Origin: Patiria miniata
Lineage: Eukaryota > Echinodermata > Asteroidea > Valvatida > Asterinidae
Direction: 5' to 3'
Assembly: GCF_015706575.1 (NCBI RefSeq)
Contig: NW_024037070.1
Span: forward strand, 8,525,598 to 8,589,597
DNA: 64,000 bases
Numbering within the stretch: the stretch's first letter is position 1; each line of letters begins with the position of its first letter. Positions 14,501 through 23,500 of the stretch are shown here, in pieces. Below the pieces are notes generated by a model that had not been told where the DNA came from, did no database searches, and saw only the letters and a list, made by a program, of their open reading frames with translations. Position numbers and translations under genes: made by a program.

Positions 14501-17500
14501 GGCGATACAGATTATCTTCATGTTTAGACCCATGATGATCATCAGCATTGGGAAGACAACTCCATCGGAGAGAATAAGATTTGCCTCCTGAAGCTGAAAG
14601 CGTATACCCTCAAGGTTTTTGCATCCCACTAAATTTTGAAACAGTACTAATGCCAGACCACCAGCAGCAAATGCTAGGACCCACGCAACGCCGACAAATG
14701 TGATGCAAATCCTATTGGTTATCAGCTGTGTGTACCTCAGAGGACGAGTGATCTTGATGTACTTGTCGACGGCAAAGCAGATACCACACAGAAAGTAAAG
14801 CAGGTGTATGCTGGTCACAACAAAGACAAACAGGTATATATCATCACATTGATCGCAACCTGCTTGCGATAAAAGCAGGTGATTGTTAAAGAAAATCACA
14901 AGTATGTATATGAGTTCACTGGCGAGCAAGTTAGCCAGGAAATAGTTGGAGACACTGCGCAGGTTGCGGTTGCGACAAATGGCCAAGATAATGTACAGAT
15001 CAATGGCTACTAGGAGAATTGATAAAGGCAGTATCAAGGCATACTTAATGATAGTCAGGATTTGAAGACTGAATTGGGGAGAAGCCCCTTGCTCCGATGA
15101 GGAACTATTGCCACATTCTGAAAAGTTATGGTGCAGCTCCATTTTCAAATTCCCCAATTGTTACACAAAACACTTCACAGAAAGATCACGTAATTATCAA
15201 CAGCTAACAAGATGCAGCAAGTATCCAATGTAAAAGCATCAAACATCAGCCAAAGCCCACTGAAATATGAGTCCGTACTGTGTGCAAGTGCTGCAGGATG
15301 CGCACTACAAACAGTTTGTTTAAACACTCCTTTTGGCTAAAACTTCTCTCTCTACATCCAGAATGGCAGCACAATTTGCTAACTCAGCAATACACAAATA
15401 TGATGTTCAAGTCTGACGTAGCTCAAAACACAACTAGGCAGTCCCTGTTTAAGTCACAAGTGACGGTCAGTCAGTGTGAAAGATGCAAAGAGAACGCTCG
15501 GCTGGCCCTCAGTGAACAGCAAAAACTGCCCGATGTATCACAGCACTGGACTGATTGGGTAAGAACAGCAACTAACCGACCTAAAATCACCGCACCACCG
15601 CTCTGGCTTGAGAAAACAGGCCAACCATTGATGCTGGACCCGTTGCCATGGATAAATTAAGCCTCTCAGTTCATTATTGACGTGTTGCCACAGACAAAGT
15701 AAGCAGTTAAGTTGCCGTAAATACAGGGTTTTTTGTCGATGCATGCTGGCTGGAGAAATTGCCAATAAAATTTCTCTTCAACCCATCTATCCGTCGACAG
15801 TTTGAAAAACCGATTACCTACACTGAAGGTCGGTGCAAACATTAACCACATATCCCTTTCAATTTTTTGACAACTTAATTACAGGCTGCCATTAATGACA
15901 ATTACAATTAAGCCTTTTGTTGTATAAGACGTCATCTTCCAATCTACTTACCGCTTGCGAAATTGACAATTTGAAATTCGAGCATCTACATGTATTTGTA
16001 CCGGCGCGGTACCATGCATGTTTGTCATGAACCAGAATTAGGTCAATTGTGATTGAGAACAGTAATAACAGACTCACGCCACTGAAATATATTAAGAAGG
16101 GTCTTGTTGCACAGAATACTACTAAGGGCAGTAAAATGATTCTTTCAACAGTGAAAAGTATGAGAACATTTTAGAATGCAAGGTATTAAAGTTTTTGTGA
16201 GTTGCCGATAAAACACTTATTGCCAAACCAACAGATTTTATTTTGTTAGCCTTTTTTTGTTGTTTAGTGAGTCAACATCAAGCGATTTTCTGTGAGAAAA
16301 ATCTACCCTAAATGGAATAACAGCACAGAGTTGATGGAAGACCCCTTTATACATTTAACTCAAGTTGCTTTACCTTGTTAGCATAGATGAGAATGACACC
16401 TTAGATGTGGAGTTTCTGCTTGATTGTTTGCCAGTGGCCTCTCCACAACTCTCTGAATTGTTCTTGCTTCAAGGTAAGAACGACCGTACCATAGAGCATC
16501 TGACACAACCCCAGGACGTTCATGCCACATCTAATCCCAATGAACCAAGACAGGTTCCCTCTGGAGAATGGCAAGATGTAGGAGATGTTTTCGATTAGGA
16601 TTGGGGGCACCCAAACCAGAACAAAGGACCAGAGGAAAGCCTTGAAGTATCGGGTACTCTTGCGGACAGCTTGTTGTTGCTGGTCGCTGGTGTCGTTACG
16701 GTTGTCGGAATTGGCATGGTGCTGTGGAGCCATGTTGGCTATCGCTCGCGCTTGATGCCTGGCGATACAGATTATCTTCATATTTAGACCCATGATGATC
16801 ATCAGCATCGGCAAGACAACTCCATCAGAGAGAATAAGAATTGTCTTCTGAAGGTCAATCCGTAGATCCTTAGGGTTACTGCATCCCACTAGATTTTGAA
16901 ACAGTACCAATGCCAGACCACCACCAGCAAATGCTAGGACCCACACAACGATGACAAATGTGACGCAAATTCTTTTGGTTACCATCAGTGTGTACCTCAG
17001 AGGACGAGTGATCTTAATGTACTTGTCGACAGCAACGCAGATTCCACACAGAAAGTAGAGCAGATGCATGCTGGTCACAACAAAGACGTACAGGTATATA
17101 TCATCACATTGATCGCAACCTGCTCGCGATAAAAGCAGGTGATTGTTAAAGAAAATCACAAGTATGAATATGAGTTCACTGGCGAGCAAGTTAGCCAGGA
17201 AATAGTTAGAGATGCTGCGCAGGTTGCGGTTGCGACAAATGGCCAAAATAATGTACAGATCAATGGCTACTAGGAGAATTGATAAAGGCAGTATCAAGGC
17301 ATACTTAATGGCAGTCAGAGTTTCAGGATCAATGGGTAATGGGCGAGTAGACCCTTGCCCCAACCAGGAACCATTGCCATCCTGCCAGTTTTCACATACT
17401 GAAAAGTTACGGCCTTGTCCATTCAAAAAAGCTAACTTCTTATCCTTCCAAGACTGGGCGCCTTCATCGGAGAAGTTAGGCCGTTGTTCATTTCCAAATT

Positions 17501-20500
17501 GTCCGAGCCAATCGTTAAAAAATGGGGACTTTCTTCAGAAAAGTTACGCATCTGTCCATTTCCAAATGATAACGATCCGCGTGAAATATTTCCAAGCAGC
17601 TTCATTTTTAATTTTCCCAATGGAGTCTACAATGAGAGAATATCTGCCAATATCCACAGAAAGATCACGTAATGAATAAGAGCAAATGAACAGAAGCAAG
17701 TGTCCAAGCAAAAAGTCTCAAACATCAACCAATGCCCACTGAAAGATGGGTCCGTACTGTCTGTAAATACTACCGGGCACGCAGCAACAAACCAAGATTT
17801 TTTATTACACTCCTTTCCGACAACACTAATTCTTCACATCCAGAACAACAGCACAACTTGCTTACTCCGCAATACGCAAATGTGACTTTCAAGTCTGACG
17901 TAGCTCAAAACACACCAAAGCAGTCCCGGTCTCAGTCACCAACAGGGCCCCATGAAACAACACTAACAGCCAGATAAACTGCTTCAGTGGACTGATTCAG
18001 TAAGAACAGCAAAAACCAAGCACACAACCTGGTGGACCTCTGCTCAAAATTTTGATGCTGGACCCGTTGCCATGGATACTGACGTGACGTGTTGCCACGG
18101 ACAAAGTAAGCTGTTTAGCTGCCCTCTGTATGAGTGACAGCAATAATCACTATTATTTGGAATCCTGAAAACAAAGTCTAACCATGTAAATACAGGCTTT
18201 TGTCCGTGCATGCTGGCTGGAGAAATTGCCAATTAAAATTTCTCCTCAACCCATCAATAAATCGACAGTTTGAAAAACCGATTACCTACGCTGAAGGTCG
18301 GTGTAAACATTAACCCAGTATCCTTTTCAATTTTTTCTACAACTCAATTACAGGCTGCCATTAGTGACAATTACAATTAAGCTTTCTGTTGTACAAGACG
18401 TCATCTTCCAATCTACTAACCACTTGTGGAATTAATTGGCAGATAGAAATTTGACCATCTACCGTGCACATTTGTCATACTAATAACTGGAATTAGGTCA
18501 AGCCTGATTGACAGACTTACACCACCAAAATTTATTAACCCCAACCTTCCAAAATCCTCCCAAATCCTGCGAAATGTAGGAGTTTGTAGGATTGAGGCAT
18601 ATGGCAAAAATATGTGGCTGATTTTGGAGGATGCACTGTGTCAAGGTCTTTGGTTTAGCCGTGCAAAAATTAAGCCTAGATTATAATTGAAATCCTCCGC
18701 ACTGCTCCAGGATGTCACTGGCTCTGCCTCAACATATTGACACTGATCGCCGGAGGATTTTGCAGGATCGAGGCAGTGGTCACCCTTCCAAGGATCACAT
18801 TCAAGAAATAACAGAGGATTTTGCAGGATTGAGGAATTGAGGTCATACAATCATGTGAATTGTTTTGAAAACTGCCTCCATTGTCAAATAATATTGAGTG
18901 CCCCCCCCCCCCCAATTAACGAGTTGACCCCTGGTGACCCTATCCACTTACAGTAGCTACAATGAGGGCAGCGTTCCCAAATGTGTTGGCTGCAATGTGA
19001 GCACCGGTGGTGAGTATAAGAAGACCAGCTGCAGCGCAGTATACAATCTCCTGAAGAGAGTAAACAAGTACAGAGATAGAAATTTGCATTGAGAGGTTGT
19101 ACTGAACAGGACAAAGACAATCTCGAACAAGACGATCATAAGTCAATAACAAGTCAAATCAAAAACTTAAATGCAGGTCACTAGTATACAAATATTGAGT
19201 GGCTCAGCGTGAAATGGGAGGAATATTATCGCAAGGTAAAATCTGGACTTTTCCATTTCATGAGATGAAGTTGAGCGAACTGGAAAAGTCCAGAGTTTAC
19301 CGAACGATAATATTCCTCCCATTTCACAATATAAAGCCACTCAATATTTGTTTTATATAACTGACATATAGATCCTTGTCATTTGATATATTTGAACTTT
19401 TTTTCAATATAAAATTGGTGGAAAATGTATTTCTCTCTTCCAAACCACCATTTCACGAAAATGTTTGAACCCAACTCTGTAGCGCTGGCTCTTTGGAACA
19501 AAACGCACTATTTAGCGCAACGCTGAACCCACACACCAGCATGCATTTGCACACAAATATCGCGTCATGGAACAAGAATGATCCTAACTGTTGAATAGTA
19601 TTTCCCATTCCCCATGGGCGAATGGGACTTTTTGAGCCCCGGCGTAAGTGGGAGCAATACCGAATGTCACGTGATGTGAGTTCCACCAATCAAATGACAA
19701 GGAGATATATGTGAGTTATATAATAACAGAGGATGAACGATGCCTCTGCAGCACGACTCACCAGGACACTCCATGGTATTTTGATCTTGTGCACCACTCC
19801 CGTCATGTATCCAATCATGATGAGTACAGTCACCAGACCGAAGCCCATAGTTGCTGCCTGGTAGTGCCAATAGGAAGACTCATCGGGGGATTTATTGGGA
19901 GCGGCAGTCACACAGACGAAGGCAATCATCAAGCATGCCTGGAAAGGAATGAGAAAAGCAGGACAGACTGTGATTTATCAAAGCCTATCTCCATTTGTAG
20001 ACAGAGTCAAGCCCAGTTCATACTTCATGCGAAGCGAATTTGACATCATGAAACATTCGCAACAAAATTTGCCCGAGTTGAAATATGTTTCGCGTTCACT
20101 TTCACTTTGCGCAGAGTATGAACCGGGCTTCAGAGGCTTGCAGGGGTGCAACCAAGTAAATAGGCCAAAATCCGTCTGCCGAGCTCATGAATAATTGTTA
20201 TACATTCCAGTTATTCTATATTAGAGAGAGAGCCGTGGAATAGGGGTGGAAATGGTGCCCCCAAGGTCAAAATAGTCCTCCCCCCCCCCCCAACAAAAAT
20301 TAAATTAAAAAACAATATATTTTTCTGCGGCGAAAGTTTAGGGCAACATTTTTTTCAATTCATCAGAGTTCTAAAAAACATTTCAAACAACAATTTTCCT
20401 GTGCAGCCTGAACACCTGTGAGAGTTATGAGGGGTTTTTTTAAAAGAATTTTTGAAGTATGAGGTAGCCAAGCGATTTTGACACGGCCAGACTAGCTCCC

Positions 20501-23500
20501 CAAGTTCATCCAAGATCTTTCAAAATTGGAAGATTTGGGAGGATTTTGCAGTAATGAAGAAGGGACAACAATTTTCATTGTTTTTTTTAATAAAGAAATT
20601 TTCAAATACAACAAAATGTGTTACTGCATTCCTGCACAGATCTGGGAGGATTAAAAAAAAAACTTTGTAGTACCAATGCCTATGGATATTTGATACCAGT
20701 ATGCATGGCCTTCCATTTTTTGTTATCATGGTTTTTTTTTTTTAAATCGAACAAATTTTGGGGCAAAGAATCATCAGATATGAGCATCTGCTATTGTCTC
20801 ATGGATACTAATAGAGTCTTAATCTTTTTTCCAATCATTAGGCTATTTTTCACCAATTAAGACAATTACAATGCAAGGTTAAATATAATTGCCAATTTAC
20901 ACTGCATGTATTTCAACCAGTATTTTTTTTAATTATGCACAGACAAACTAACTAATAACATTCATTTTGAATGAAACTGAAAAATATTTTCAAGGTAACT
21001 CAAAAATAATTTGTATTTACATAATGCCACTTTAGTACACGTATGAATAATATACTGTGGCGAATCCCGTCCGGGTCAAGTTTGACTCGGTACTGCACAG
21101 GCGAGCGGCAGCCCTACAGCACTGTGGGGGAGGTCGTTTGGCAACCATATATCGCCGCGCGCAACACTTTTTCCCGGGGACCCTATGGAGCGGAGATAAA
21201 TACCAGGCAGAGCAGCGCAGGAACCCAATAATCTGACAAAGAGAGATCACTCAAGAGCCGCGGGGTTTTCCCTTTATTATAACTAAGACGCCTTATCACT
21301 TCAGTTAAGTAGCAGATTCCTTAAGGGATTGCTGTTCCTTAAGGTATTGCCTTGAGGTTCCTTAAGGGTTTCCTGTATCCTAAAGGGATATAATCGAGTT
21401 TCCTACTGAGCCTTAGAATTACTGATAGAGAGGTTTATTACTGAAGGCACTTAATAGAAATTATTACTGAATGTGATAACTTGTGGGGAGGTTCAACAAT
21501 ATCGGTCCTGAACTGTGCTCGTCACTAACTTTATCAAATACGTCAGCTTGACATACCCCGCGCTATGAGCTGCTGCAACTAGATTCGGCAAACCGCCGCC
21601 GCCACGGACTCTCTGACACGGCTCCGACAGTCCCGCTGTCTCGGACACTCCGATCAGCCTCTCTCACGCTGCTCTGGGATCCGGCGGTCGGTCGCTATAC
21701 CGCTCCGCCTCGCTGCTACCAGCTCCCACTACACACCAACAGCAACGCTGACGCACACAAGCCTAGCGCCCTACAACAACTCTCTTAGAGCTCCGCCGTC
21801 ACACGTCTCTTCAGTCCGCTAGCTCCACAGCAACTCCCGCCACGTACACACACGAGGCACAGCGCGCGCAAACAGCTCAAGGTCACCTAAGCAGCCCACT
21901 GCGCATGCTCAGCAAGTATGGCACGCCTCAGCGCTATGACGCGCGAAAGCTACAAGCACTCAGGCCAATTTCGTTACAATACCAATCGATAATTTTCTCC
22001 TAAACCTGGTGCACACGTGCACAATGCATACACATGTAAACCCATATTTTTATTTGACATGCAATTAAAAAGATAAATTGCTTTCCGTGATTTTTCTGTC
22101 AATGTTGAAGATCCACAAACATACGGTAGAGTATATAACAATAAATTCACTTCAACTCAACATATGGCCTGTGTTCATCTCAACATGGAGCTATAAACGT
22201 GATCTCAACAAGCAGACAGCAAAATATGCTCGCCTTCCGACTACCCATTCATAAGGTCAACAGGCGACCAGATTTACATTGAATGGAATGGCACCACTTG
22301 TGATTTTGACTCTACATATTGACATGTTGCTCCCTTTGGCAAAATAGTGAATAGGTTCCCCCCACCCAATTTTCACAAACTCTTTTGAGAGGGTGTCCAA
22401 GGTCACCACTGCTTGCACATTCCACTGTCGCTTTAGCTGGAGACTCAAAACAAAAAAATAATAATAATAATCCCAACATTTTAAGACTTTAGGGTTTGTG
22501 CATATCTGTGCTAACGTTTACATACTTATTGAGTGTTTTTTTTTTCTTGTTTGTCATGGAATTCTAAGGAAAGGTGATTTTCTTTTCCTGAATTATGTTA
22601 TCAAGAGAGTTAGTTTAAAGGGAATATACAACATTTGCAAACATCGAAAAGTAAAACTACCAAGTTTTTGCGAAATACCTTAATAGGATGTTGGTAAATG
22701 ACAGTCTAAAGCATCCTGTAAAATTATGGCACCTGGTATACTGTCATTTTCAAGAAAAGTTGTATTTTTATATCAATTTCCAACGCTGATCGGCCGATCA
22801 GCGTTGGAAACAACTGGCTTTTTTTCAAATACTGGCCCCAATTGACCATTGCACTTGTTTGCAATCGATTACAAACCTATGAACGGGTACGAGCCAGCTA
22901 GACTGGTTCCCTGACCTTACAATTCCCCAATGTATGTAAACTGCTCTGTTTCTTCTTATATGGAGTCAGGGAACCAGACTACAGGAAAATGATCGTTTTT
23001 CTTGGTTTTTATAGCATTTTCGAACCCAAAACCTCCAAAAAGTCAGTGTAACTATATTTGCTTTATATTTCCAACCCCCCAATTCCATCCATTTCTGAAA
23101 ATTACAGCAAAAGCAAATGATGTATATTCCCTTTAATTTGTGCAGTTTTGTTTGCTCTGAGAGAGTTTTACACAGTAAACAAGTTAAGGCTGGTCCGTGA
23201 TTTTTAACTGAAATTCTTTTCCAGTTTCATCCGCCATTTCTAATGAAGTAAATTTGTCAGGAGTCCTTAGGACAACAATTTAGGCAAACCCAATAAAACT
23301 GGATTCTTAAAGGACTTTTTCCCAATGAAGGAACAAACCATCAAACTTCATATTTTATCTAAAATAAGACTACAAAATAGAACAAGTGGCATTTCAGGCA
23401 AGATTGTTTGAAACACTAGATAAGCCCCTCTTCCTATTTTGATGCAGCTCATTTATGTTCGACAGACCAATTTCCCATCACAGCCTCCTGGACACTCTCT

